DNA from: JAPLMI01 sp043798375
GTDB taxonomy: Bacteria > Omnitrophota > Gorgyraeia > 2-01-FULL-45-10
DNA: 64,000 nt
Direction: 5' to 3'
Assembly: GCA_043798375.1 (NCBI GenBank)
Contig: JAZDOS010000029.1
Span: 84,065-148,064 of the forward strand
The translations under genes were made by a program, and so were the position numbers. The notes beneath the pieces were generated by a model. The model did no database searches and was not told the DNA's origin. It saw only the letters and a list, made by a program, of their open reading frames with translations. This document shows positions 7,708-14,865 of this stretch, in pieces. Position 1 is the first letter of the stretch, and every line of letters starts with the position of its first letter.

Positions 7708-7911
7708 ATGGCACAGGGAACGGTAAAATGGTTCAATGATAAGAAGGGTTTCGGGTTCATAGTAGCCGATACCGGTAAAGACGTATTTGTCCACCACTCC
7801 GCTATCGAGGGTGAAGGCTATAAAAGCTTGAAAGAAGGGGATAAGGTCCAGTTTGAGATCGTAACTGGCCCAAAGGGTGAGCAGGCGACAAAGGTCGTAA
7901 AGCTATCCTAA
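7708..7911 (+). CDS. Cold-shock domain protein (CspA family)
   Basis: The 67-residue single OB-fold RNA chaperone has the start MAQGTVKWFND and the RNA-binding motifs KGFGFI (RNP1) and VFVHHSAI (RNP2). It is full length for the family. GGGGGTGAAAGG precedes the ATG. It has a strong promoter and a structured leader of about 107 bases. Confidence 0.95.
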   Translation: MAQGTVKWFNDKKGFGFIVADTGKDVFVHHSAIEGEGYKSLKEGDKVQFEIVTGPKGEQATKVVKLS

Positions 7912-7918
7912 TATTCTT

Positions 7919-7948
7919 ATGCTTCGACGCATCCCGCCGAAGCATTTA
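7919..7948 (+). terminator. Short terminator hairpin after the cold-shock gene
   Basis: Eight-bp arms ATGCTTCG/CGAAGCAT (7919-7926 and 7938-7945) with an 11-base loop, followed only by TTTACT, so termination may be partial. It starts 7 bases after the stop codon. Confidence 0.5.
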
Positions 7949-8056
7949 CTCTATTGCCGGTTGATTGCGAAGGCGGATGAGGGCTTCTCATCGAAAACCG
8001 TCGGTTTCAGGGGAAGGACTGTTTCTAATAGGGCTTACCGGGGGATAGATAATTGT

Positions 8057-8503
8057 ATGGAGCTATATCAAAAGATTGAGGAAGATGTCAGGCTGGCGCT
8101 GAAAAAAGGCGAAGCTGTCAAATTGTCGGTCTTAAGGATGCTCTTGTCGGAGGTAAAAATGTTCGAGATCGAGAAGAGCGTCAAGAGGGCCGGTGAGGCG
8201 GATATATTGCAGATTATACAGCGCCAGATAAAGCAGCATAAGGATTCCATAGAGCAGTTCGAGAAGGGTAAACGCGCTGATCTCGCCGGTAAAGAGCTGG
8301 ATGAGCTCAAGATCCTCGAGTCTTACATGCCTGAACAGATGGGGGAAGTTGAATTGACGGATATTGTCAGAGAGGCGATAAAGACAAGCGGCGCGGCGAC
8401 CAAATCTGAGGTCGGCAAGGTCATGAAAATAGCCATGGAAAAGGCAAAAGGAAAAGCTGATGGCAGGGCCGTAAGGGATATTGCCATGAAGATGCTGAAA
8501 TAA
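8057..8503 (+). CDS. GatB/YqeY domain protein
   Basis: The 148-residue product matches the YqeY family: an N-terminal helical bundle (KGEAVKLSVLRMLLSEVK), KQHKDSIEQFEKGKRADL, LKILESYMPEQM, then the C-terminal part shared with the tail of GatB. The family binds tRNA-related partners but is poorly characterised. The open frame extends upstream to 7919, but the extra 46 residues are unlike the family and run through the terminator hairpin, so I use the ATG at 8057. Confidence 0.9.
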   Translation: MELYQKIEEDVRLALKKGEAVKLSVLRMLLSEVKMFEIEKSVKRAGEADILQIIQRQIKQHKDSIEQFEKGKRADLAGKELDELKILESYMPEQMGEVELTDIVREAIKTSGAATKSEVGKVMKIAMEKAKGKADGRAVRDIAMKMLK

Positions 8504-8526
8504 TGCGAGAGGATATATTTATTCTC

Positions 8527-8555
8527 TTGCTATAAGAATGGTTTTATAGTAATAT
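8527..8555 (+). promoter_or_regulatory. Probable promoter for the secreted Ala/Val/Thr-rich protein
   Basis: TTGCTA at 8527-8532 and TAATAT at 8550-8555 are 17 bases apart, 24 bases upstream of the next ATG. Confidence 0.45.
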
Positions 8556-8579
8556 AAGTTCATACGAAAGGAGGGAAAG

Positions 8580-8975
8580 ATGAAAAGTAAATTATTCACA
8601 TGCGCGTGTGTCGCATTGGCTTTGTCTTTTATGCTAACAGGCATATCCTATTCCGCGCCGGAAAAAGAGACAGCCGGCGCTAAGGCAAAAAGTTTCTGGC
8701 AAAAGCTTTTCAACTATCCGGCTAATGTGACGAATGAATCAGTCGCAGTCGTTTCGGATACCGCGAAGCGCGGAACGGCCGTAGTGACTAAAGAGGTTAA
8801 GACCGTAGGCCAGGTAACATCCGGAGAAACCGCGAAGACGAAAGAGCTCATTACCGAACCGATAACCGGCACTGCCGAAACTGCGGTAAAGGCGGTCGAG
8901 GAAATGGTTGCCGTTCCTGTAAATGCGGCCAAGGAAGAGCCTCAAGCTGTCCAGCCGCCGGCTGAACAGAAATAA
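8580..8975 (+). CDS. Secreted low-complexity Ala/Val/Thr-rich protein
   Basis: The 131-residue product has a clear signal peptide (about residues 1-25, cleavage after SYSA). A short region with FWQKLFNYPANVTNES follows, then Ala/Val/Thr/Lys/Glu-rich sequence predicted as amphipathic helix, and a Pro/Gln tail. An AAGGAGGG ribosome site and a promoter precede it, and a strong terminator follows: a well-expressed monocistronic gene. FWQKLFNYP faintly resembles the start region of other Omnitrophota exported proteins. No family is recognised. Confidence 0.7.
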   Translation: MKSKLFTCACVALALSFMLTGISYSAPEKETAGAKAKSFWQKLFNYPANVTNESVAVVSDTAKRGTAVVTKEVKTVGQVTSGETAKTKELITEPITGTAETAVKAVEEMVAVPVNAAKEEPQAVQPPAEQK

Positions 8976-8990
8976 GACAGAACTTGTCTG

Positions 8991-9033
8991 GAAAAAGCCA
9001 TATTCTTACTTGAAGAGAGGGTATGGCTTTTTC
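8991..9033 (+). terminator. Terminator hairpin
   Basis: Perfect 12-bp arms GAAAAAGCCATA (8991-9002) and its complement (9022-9033) end in a T-run. It starts 15 bases after the preceding stop codon. Confidence 0.8.
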
Positions 9034-9067
9034 TACGGCAGCACCGGGTAAACATTAACAAACTATC

Positions 9068-9583
9068 ATGAAATTGCGATCGGTTGCTTTTTTTACAGCG
9101 CCGGCTGTCATCGCGACCATAATATTATACCAGCCGGTCCGGGTTGCTTTTTTTAAGCTGGCCGAACCTTACTTTGCCTGTCCCATCAAGAGCGATCCGA
9201 ATAATCTTACGATCAGGAACGATTCGCTCGGCGAAGGCGGTTATGGCGCGAAGAGGCGTAACGGCAGGTTCCATGCCGGCGTGGATATACTGGCGAACGT
9301 CGGAATACCGGTATACGCTTCGAAAACAGGCCTTGCCTACTTCGGAAATGTCCCGACCGGTTACGGAAAATATGTGATGATTCATCACCCCGACGGCACC
9401 CAGACATTTTATGGCCACCTTTCGGACTGGAACGGAAAGGCGCCAAGAAAAGTGCGTAGGGGCGAGTTGATAGGGTTTGTGGGAAAGACCGGCAATGCCG
9501 CAAATAAGCTCATACAGCCGCACCTGCATTTTGAAATCAGAAAAGACGGGGAGCCCGTCGATCCGCGGGGGCTCATGAGATAA
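9068..9583 (+). CDS. M23 (LytM-type) peptidase, membrane-anchored
   Basis: The 171-residue protein has an N-terminal hydrophobic segment (about 6-24) and an M23 domain. Zinc ligands are FHAGVD (His and Asp, about residues 75-79) and HLHF near 158; the conserved GYGKYVMIHH and YGHLS blocks are present. A role in cell-wall peptide cleavage outside the membrane is likely, because the metal and catalytic residues look complete, unlike the degenerate EnvC/NlpD activators. Confidence 0.9.
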   Translation: MKLRSVAFFTAPAVIATIILYQPVRVAFFKLAEPYFACPIKSDPNNLTIRNDSLGEGGYGAKRRNGRFHAGVDILANVGIPVYASKTGLAYFGNVPTGYGKYVMIHHPDGTQTFYGHLSDWNGKAPRKVRRGELIGFVGKTGNAANKLIQPHLHFEIRKDGEPVDPRGLMR

Positions 9584-9599
9584 AAGTGGAGGGTATGAT

Positions 9600-9737
9600 A
9601 TGAAAACAGTTGCCATTATCTCGATAATGATATTTTTATGCCTTGGATTAACCGGGTGCGGCGAAACCATTTCCGGCGCAGGAAAGGATGTCAACAGGAT
9701 GGGTAAGGGGGTTTCCACCTTCTTCTTCAGGCAGTAA
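9600..9737 (+). CDS. Entericidin-like small lipoprotein (45 aa)
   Basis: The 45-residue product has a membrane signal and lipobox LTGC (Cys20), then GETISGAGKDVNRMGKGV, the GCxTxxGxGKD pattern of the entericidin EcnA/EcnB family. The ATG has GGAGGG about 6 bases upstream. Entericidins are small envelope lipoproteins. An actual toxin or antidote role is not supported by context. Confidence 0.75.
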   Translation: MKTVAIISIMIFLCLGLTGCGETISGAGKDVNRMGKGVSTFFFRQ

Positions 9738-9750
9738 TAACAGGGTTCAT

Positions 9751-10464
9751 ATGTCAATACGTTTAAGAGAAGTTGACAGCGTAAACATACTCGATATCGA
9801 AGGCAAAATCGATATCAACTCATCGGATCTCATAGAGATGGTGGGTTGGCTTGTCAATTCCGGCAAGGTGAACATAATCTTCAACCTCGAAAACACCGAC
9901 ACCGTAGATTATAACGGCCTCTCGATACTGTCCATAGCATACAAAAACGTAACGAACCATAAAGGCAGATTGAAACTGATCAATGTCCCGCTATCCGTCA
10001 TCGAACTTCTGAAGGCGGTAAAGCTTGAGGCCGTCTTTGAGATATACGCCGAGGAGGATGCCGCCGTCAGCAGTTTTTTTGACGAGGGGATAGACAAGCT
10101 CTCCTTAAGAAGGAGATTTCAGCGCCTTGAAATCCATCTGAATGTTTTGTACGGGATAGCCGGCGGCCAAAAGAAGCCGAAGCTATTTGACGGGAAAGTA
10201 CTCAACTTGAGCGCCGCCGGAATCTATATCTACACCCCGTATACTTTCCCCATAAACAGCATGCTCGACCTGGAACTCAATGTGCCGGGCATGGGTAAAT
10301 CTCTCGGGGCCACAGGGAAGGTAAGCTGGCTTGCCGATAAGGAGATACAGCCGCATGCCTATCCCGGGATGGGCGTATCTTTTGTGCACCTTACCCCGGA
10401 AAAAGAGAAGGCGATAGCCGACTTCATAGAAAAAAATGTAACGCACAGGGCCGACTCGTTATGA
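9751..10464 (+). CDS. STAS-PilZ fusion protein
   Basis: The 237-residue cytoplasmic protein has an N-terminal STAS domain (about 5-100: VNILDIEGKIDI, then the NTDTVDYNGLSILSIA loop where anti-sigma antagonists carry a phospho-Ser; here Asn-Gly-Leu instead of Asp-Ser) and a C-terminal PilZ domain (about 118-230) with RRFQR and NLSAAG intact. This joins a c-di-GMP sensor to a partner-switching fold. The frame stays open upstream to 9688, but the ATG at 9751 fits the STAS start. Its stop overlaps the K+ channel gene. Confidence 0.85.
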   Translation: MSIRLREVDSVNILDIEGKIDINSSDLIEMVGWLVNSGKVNIIFNLENTDTVDYNGLSILSIAYKNVTNHKGRLKLINVPLSVIELLKAVKLEAVFEIYAEEDAAVSSFFDEGIDKLSLRRRFQRLEIHLNVLYGIAGGQKKPKLFDGKVLNLSAAGIYIYTPYTFPINSMLDLELNVPGMGKSLGATGKVSWLADKEIQPHAYPGMGVSFVHLTPEKEKAIADFIEKNVTHRADSL

Positions 10465-11363
10465 GCCCCGACGCCAAAATCGAGTCAAAAAATAACATCC
10501 TTGCGGCCGCGCGGACCGAAAAAGGCCTTGCGGGATGCGATTTGAAAAAAGCGGACCTTTCGCAAGCCGATCTGTCGGGAGCGCATATGTTCGATGCCTG
10601 CCTGGAAGGGGCCAGTCTCGTAGGCGTAAATCTAGCCGGCTGCGACCTTACTCACTGCAACATGGCCAACGCGGATCTCACGAAGGCAAATCTTACCGGC
10701 GCAAGGCTGTGGAACGCGGACCTGTCCGGCGCCAATCTTACGGAGTGCGATCTCACCGGAGCCGACCTGTGGAACGCCAAACTTTTCAATGTTAAATTAT
10801 GGCAGGCGAATTTTGAAAGGGCGAAGTCCATTTCAAGGAGAAGTTTTTCCAGCCAGGCGGGGTTGCTCGACAGTGTAAAAATAAACGAGACGGGCTCGGC
10901 CCAGGCGGAGGATTCCTACAGAAACCTTAAAGCCTACTTCATGGCCCGGGGGATGTATAATGACGCCGGCTGGGCGTCGTTTAAAGAGAAGGTCATGGAG
11001 AGGTTCTCCTTAAAAAAGAGCGGTAATTTGAAATATTTCCCGAGCCTCGCCATGAGCGCGTTGTGCGGTTACGGTGAGAAGCCCTTCAGGATAATATTCG
11101 CCTCGCTATTCACCATAATTTTATTCGCCCTGTTCTTCTATTCGCATAACGCGATAGAATATACGGGTATCCGGGAATCGCCGCTTCGGTGGGGCGATTA
11201 CCTATATTACAGCACAATAACGTTCACTACCGTCGGTTACGGCGATATCGTCCCAAAACCGCAAACCCTGTTCAGGCTCATGGCCGCCTTCGAAGCCTTT
11301 ATGGGGGTATTTTTGACCGGATTATTCATATTTACATTGGCGCGCAAGTACTCCGCCAGGTAG
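10461..11363 (+). CDS. Pentapeptide-repeat K+ channel
   Basis: The 300-residue protein starts with about 110 residues of A(D/N)LxX pentapeptide repeats (ADLSQADLSGAH and following), forming a right-handed beta-helix. A linker of about 75 residues follows, then two membrane helices around an ion-channel pore with the K+ filter TVGYGD near residue 262. The pore is of the two-helix (Ion_trans_2) type, so four subunits are expected, with the beta-helices on the cytoplasmic side. ATG overlaps the STAS-PilZ stop (ATGA), hinting at shared control. Confidence 0.85.
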   Translation: MSPDAKIESKNNILAAARTEKGLAGCDLKKADLSQADLSGAHMFDACLEGASLVGVNLAGCDLTHCNMANADLTKANLTGARLWNADLSGANLTECDLTGADLWNAKLFNVKLWQANFERAKSISRRSFSSQAGLLDSVKINETGSAQAEDSYRNLKAYFMARGMYNDAGWASFKEKVMERFSLKKSGNLKYFPSLAMSALCGYGEKPFRIIFASLFTIILFALFFYSHNAIEYTGIRESPLRWGDYLYYSTITFTTVGYGDIVPKPQTLFRLMAAFEAFMGVFLTGLFIFTLARKYSAR

Positions 11364-11369
11364 ACAAAG

Positions 11370-12323
11370 ATGTCCCCGCAAAACCGTAAACTTCCACTCC
11401 TGAAGAAAATAAACAGCGATCTTGAGGGCGCGTTAAAGATTTGCGCGATATGCCCGCGTAAGTGCGGCGTGGACCGGGCAAGGGGCGAATTGGGATGGTG
11501 CCGCGCGGGCCTGAGGCCTAAAATCTACAGTTATTCGCCGCACCACGGCGAAGAGCCGCCGCTATCCGGGACGAGGGGTTCGGGCACGATATTTTTTTCC
11601 GGCTGCAATATGAAATGCGCTTATTGCCAGAATTATTATTTCAGCCAGCTCGACAAAGGCATGGAGGTGACGATCGATAAGCTTGCGGCGATGATGCTTG
11701 GCCTCCAGAAAAAGGGGTGCCACAATATAAACCTTGTCACTCCGACGCATTACGCCGTACAGATACTTCAGGCGCTGGAGATAGCGATAGCAAAGGGGCT
11801 CGATATTCCAATCGTATATAATACAAGCGGCTATGAGCTTCCGGAGATGATAAAGCGGCTTCGCGGCATCATAGATATATACCTTCCGGACATGCGCTAT
11901 TCCGACGATAGGGCAGCCTGTCGCTATTCCGAAGCCGTAAAATATGTGGAATACAATAGAAACAGCGTCAAAGAGATGCAGGCCCAGGTGGGCGACCTTG
12001 TTTTGGACGACGAGGGAATCGCCAAAAAGGGGCTTATCATAAGGCTTTTGGCTTTGCCGGAAGGCCTCTCGGGAACTATCGAGTCTTTGAAATTTATAAA
12101 GGATAGTATATCCAAAAATGCGCGTTTGAGCATTATGAGCCAATATTACCCCACATTTAAAGCTTATGATTATAAGGAGATTTCAAGAGGCGTAACTATA
12201 GATGAGTACGAGTTTATAGTTGACGAGGCAAGGCAATTGCGGTTAAATAAGGGATGGGTGCAGGAAGCCCCGGGAGGATTCGATCCCCGGTTTTTAGGCA
12301 CGAGCATAAACCCCAATATATAA
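11370..12323 (+). CDS. Radical SAM protein of the PflA/PflX-like family
   Basis: The 317-residue protein has the radical SAM cluster motif CNMKCAYC (Cys79, 83, 86) after an N-terminal Cys-rich segment (Cys25, 28, 32, 44) typical of the COG1313 (PflX) group. VTPTHYA and the C-terminal MSQYYPTFKA fit the same group. These are annotated as pyruvate formate-lyase activase-like, but no glycyl radical enzyme lies nearby and the true substrate is unknown. Confidence 0.85.
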   Translation: MSPQNRKLPLLKKINSDLEGALKICAICPRKCGVDRARGELGWCRAGLRPKIYSYSPHHGEEPPLSGTRGSGTIFFSGCNMKCAYCQNYYFSQLDKGMEVTIDKLAAMMLGLQKKGCHNINLVTPTHYAVQILQALEIAIAKGLDIPIVYNTSGYELPEMIKRLRGIIDIYLPDMRYSDDRAACRYSEAVKYVEYNRNSVKEMQAQVGDLVLDDEGIAKKGLIIRLLALPEGLSGTIESLKFIKDSISKNARLSIMSQYYPTFKAYDYKEISRGVTIDEYEFIVDEARQLRLNKGWVQEAPGGFDPRFLGTSINPNI

Positions 12324-12328
12324 AATGA

Positions 12329-12378
12329 ACCCCGCCCTTCCTAAAGAGGCGGGGTGCTTAAGAAAGGAAGGGCGGGGT
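12329..12378 (+). promoter_or_regulatory. Hairpin that buries the ribosome site and start of the ANTAR gene
   Basis: Perfect 14-bp arms (12329-12342 and 12365-12378). A nested partial copy (GGCGGGGT at 12348-12355) can pair with the same 5' arm. The 3' arm contains the AGGAAGG ribosome site and two bases of the GTG start at 12377. The alternative pairing would free the ribosome site. Its ends (ACCCCG...CGGGGT) resemble the palindromic repeats at 919 and 54391. Confidence 0.65.
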
Positions 12379-13081
12379 GAAGAAAAAAACGATATCTCAC
12401 GCAAAACAGTTCGAGGCCATCTCAAAGGTAAGTAAGACGATAACGTCGAGCTTATACCTGGAGGACATCCTTAAACTCATAGTCACCGTTACCGCCGAGA
12501 TAATGAACTCGAAAGTTTGTTCCCTCATGCTTATAGATGAAAAGACCGGGGAGCTTGTCCTTAAAGCCACCCAGTCGATGAGCGAGGCTTACAATAAGAA
12601 GCCGCCTCTTAAGATCGGCGAAGGCATCGCGGGAAAGGTCGCCGAGGAAAATAAGCCCAAGGCTGTCTACGATATCTCCAAAGAGCCGGAGTATAAATCG
12701 AAGAATATCGCCAAAGATGAGGGATTGAGAAGCCTCCTCTCCGTCCCGCTCGCGGTAAAGGGAAGGGTTATAGGCGTGCTGAACAATTACACATCCGAGC
12801 CCCATAAATTCACCAAGACGGAGATCAACATACTGACGACCGTCTCCAACCAGGCGGCGATAGTCATAGAGAACGCGGGCCTCGTGGTGAAGACTAAGAT
12901 GATACAGGATGAACTTGAAACCAGGAAGGTCGTTGAGAGGGCAAAAGGTATTTTGATGCGCGAACAAAGCATCTCCGAGGCCGACGCGTTCAGGAAGATC
13001 CAGAAACAGTCCATGGACATGAGAAAATCGATGCGCGAAATTGCCGAGGCGATAATATTGATGGAGAAGATGAAGAAATGA
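12377..13081 (+). CDS. GAF-ANTAR regulator (RNA-binding antiterminator)
   Basis: The 234-residue cytoplasmic protein has an N-terminal GAF sensor domain (about 12-165; EGIAGKVAEENKP and SLLSVPLAVKGRVIGVLN are typical) and a C-terminal ANTAR domain (about 178-230; VERAKGILMREQSISEADAF). ANTAR domains bind paired RNA hairpins with hexaloops and stop transcription termination. Likely targets are the leaders at 42477, 43198 and 44971. No receiver domain is present, so GAF ligand binding probably controls it. Start GTG within a hairpin. The stop overlaps the nadE start. Confidence 0.9.
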   Translation: MKKKTISHAKQFEAISKVSKTITSSLYLEDILKLIVTVTAEIMNSKVCSLMLIDEKTGELVLKATQSMSEAYNKKPPLKIGEGIAGKVAEENKPKAVYDISKEPEYKSKNIAKDEGLRSLLSVPLAVKGRVIGVLNNYTSEPHKFTKTEINILTTVSNQAAIVIENAGLVVKTKMIQDELETRKVVERAKGILMREQSISEADAFRKIQKQSMDMRKSMREIAEAIILMEKMKK

Positions 13082-14763
13082 AAGCCCGCAAGATTAGCAT
13101 AAGGCTCGCCATCGCGCAGATCAACGCCACCGTCGGCGACATGGACTCGAACTGTAAATCGATCGCCGAATTTATCCGGAAGGCGGAAGGCCTCGGCGCG
13201 GACATAATATCATTTCCGGAACTTGCGATCACGGGCTACCCGCCGGAAGACCTCCTTTTAAAATCGAAATTTATCGACGACAATCTGGCCGCCTTAAAAA
13301 AGATAGCCGGCAAAGTCGGAGATATTACGGCTGTGGTCGGATTCGTCGATAGGGTCAAGTCCGACATCTATAACGCGGCCGCGGTCATATATAAAGGCGA
13401 GGTGAAAGGCGTATATCATAAGATATTCCTTCCGAATTACGGCGTCTTTGATGAGAAAAGATATTTTAAGGCCGGCTCGAGCGCCCCCGTCTTCAGGCTT
13501 GGCAAATTGGCCTTCGGAGTAAATATATGCGAAGATATATGGCATAGAGAGGGGCCCCTCGCCGAACAGGCAAAAATCGGCGCGACATTAATCATAAATA
13601 TCAATGCCTCTCCCTATTATGCGGGTAGAATCAAGGAAAGGGAGGATATCGTTAGAAGCCAAGCAAGAACGAACGGTGTATATATTTCATATACGAATCT
13701 CGTCGGCGGCCAGGATGAACTCGTCTTTGACGGGCAGAGCATGGTCGTTGATAAAACCGGCAGGATCATTTGCCGCGCCGGGGTATTTTTGGAAGGCCTG
13801 TTAACCGTAGACCTCGATATCGAGACGAAGCTCCTGCGGGGATCCAAAGATACCATCGTAGTCGCGAAAGAGATTGCTTCGAAAACCAGGCCATCCATCC
13901 AAAAAAAGGAAATCAAGACTCTTGAGCCTGTTCCGGAGATATACCGGGCGCTTACCCTGGGACTGAAGGATTACGTTGCAAAAAACGGTTTCGAGAAGGT
14001 TGCCGTCGGCCTTTCGGGCGGTATCGACTCGGCGCTCACGGCCGCATTGGCAGTCGACGCGCTGGGCAAGAATAATACGATCGCGGTATTCATGCCGTCA
14101 CGTTATTCATCTTTAAACTCCGAACAAGACGCTAAAGAGCTTGCTTCCAATCTGGGAATAAAACTCATTACCATATCCATAGAGCAGATATTCAAGCTTT
14201 ACCTCATGGCGCTCGAACCGAAGTTTGAGGGCCGCGGAAGGGGTACGGCCGAGGAGAATCTGCAGGCGCGTATCAGGGGCAGCCTTCTCATGGCGCTCTC
14301 GAATAAATTCGGATGGATGGTGCTCGCCACCGGCAATAAGTCGGAGATGTCCACCGGTTACGCTACCCTGTATGGGGACATGGCCGGCGGCTTTGCGGTG
14401 ATCAAGGATGTTTACAAAACGATGGTATATAAACTCGCTAAATACAGGAATTCGATAAATAAGGCCATACCCGATTCAATAATCGAGAAGGAGCCGACAG
14501 CCGAGTTGAAACCAAATCAAAGGGACACGGATACCCTGCCGCCTTATGATATGCTGGATGATATCCTGAAATTGTACGTCGAAAAGGACAGGGGATTAAG
14601 CGAGATAATTGAAGCGGGTTTCGATAAGGATACCGTCATAAAGGTCCTCGACATGGTAGACAAAAGCGAGTACAAGAGGAGGCAGTCGCCGCCAGGGATA
14701 AAGATCACCCCAAAAGCCTTCGGCAAAGACAGGCGCATGCCGATCACGAATAAATACAAATAG
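13078..14763 (+). CDS. nadE: Glutamine-dependent NAD synthetase
   Basis: The 561-residue two-domain enzyme has an N-terminal carbon-nitrogen hydrolase (glutaminase) domain with the nucleophile Cys in NICEDIWHREGP, and a C-terminal ATP-dependent synthetase domain with the SGGIDSAL pyrophosphatase loop and the STGYATLYGDMAGG segment. It amidates deamido-NAD using glutamine. ATG overlaps the ANTAR gene stop (ATGA), so a glutamine-consuming step is co-translated with a likely nitrogen regulator. Confidence 0.95.
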   Translation: MKARKISIRLAIAQINATVGDMDSNCKSIAEFIRKAEGLGADIISFPELAITGYPPEDLLLKSKFIDDNLAALKKIAGKVGDITAVVGFVDRVKSDIYNAAAVIYKGEVKGVYHKIFLPNYGVFDEKRYFKAGSSAPVFRLGKLAFGVNICEDIWHREGPLAEQAKIGATLIININASPYYAGRIKEREDIVRSQARTNGVYISYTNLVGGQDELVFDGQSMVVDKTGRIICRAGVFLEGLLTVDLDIETKLLRGSKDTIVVAKEIASKTRPSIQKKEIKTLEPVPEIYRALTLGLKDYVAKNGFEKVAVGLSGGIDSALTAALAVDALGKNNTIAVFMPSRYSSLNSEQDAKELASNLGIKLITISIEQIFKLYLMALEPKFEGRGRGTAEENLQARIRGSLLMALSNKFGWMVLATGNKSEMSTGYATLYGDMAGGFAVIKDVYKTMVYKLAKYRNSINKAIPDSIIEKEPTAELKPNQRDTDTLPPYDMLDDILKLYVEKDRGLSEIIEAGFDKDTVIKVLDMVDKSEYKRRQSPPGIKITPKAFGKDRRMPITNKYK

Positions 14764-14778
14764 CGCGTCAGATTTTTG

Positions 14779-14806
14779 TTGCAATTTATTTTAATACGTA
14801 TATAAT
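14779..14806 (+). promoter_or_regulatory. Sigma-70-type promoter for the APC permease
   Basis: TTGCAA at 14779-14784 and a perfect TATAAT at 14801-14806, 16 bases apart. Transcription would start near 14813, giving a leader of about 53 bases. Confidence 0.65.
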
Positions 14807-14816
14807 ACTTTCCATC

Positions 14817-14847
14817 ATCCCCTGGGGATAGGCTAGGGGATATTTTT
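14817..14847 (+). promoter_or_regulatory. Leader hairpin with U-run before the APC permease
   Basis: ATCCCCT (14817-14823) can pair with either GGGGAT (14824-14829, an almost loop-free palindrome) or AGGGGAT (14835-14841), and six T follow. It lies in the leader of the permease mRNA and looks like a small attenuator. No ANTAR-type hexaloop pair was found here. Confidence 0.45.
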
Positions 14848-14865
14848 TAACGGGTAAGAAATAAG

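Noticed and set aside
9125..9757. A 210-codon minus-strand frame opposite the M23 peptidase
   Set aside because: The + strand carries a clear peptidase and an entericidin-like gene; the reverse frame has no recognisable motif.
14807..14865. ANTAR-type hairpins before the APC permease
   Set aside because: A loop ATAGGC occurs, but its flanks do not pair; it is a single small hairpin.
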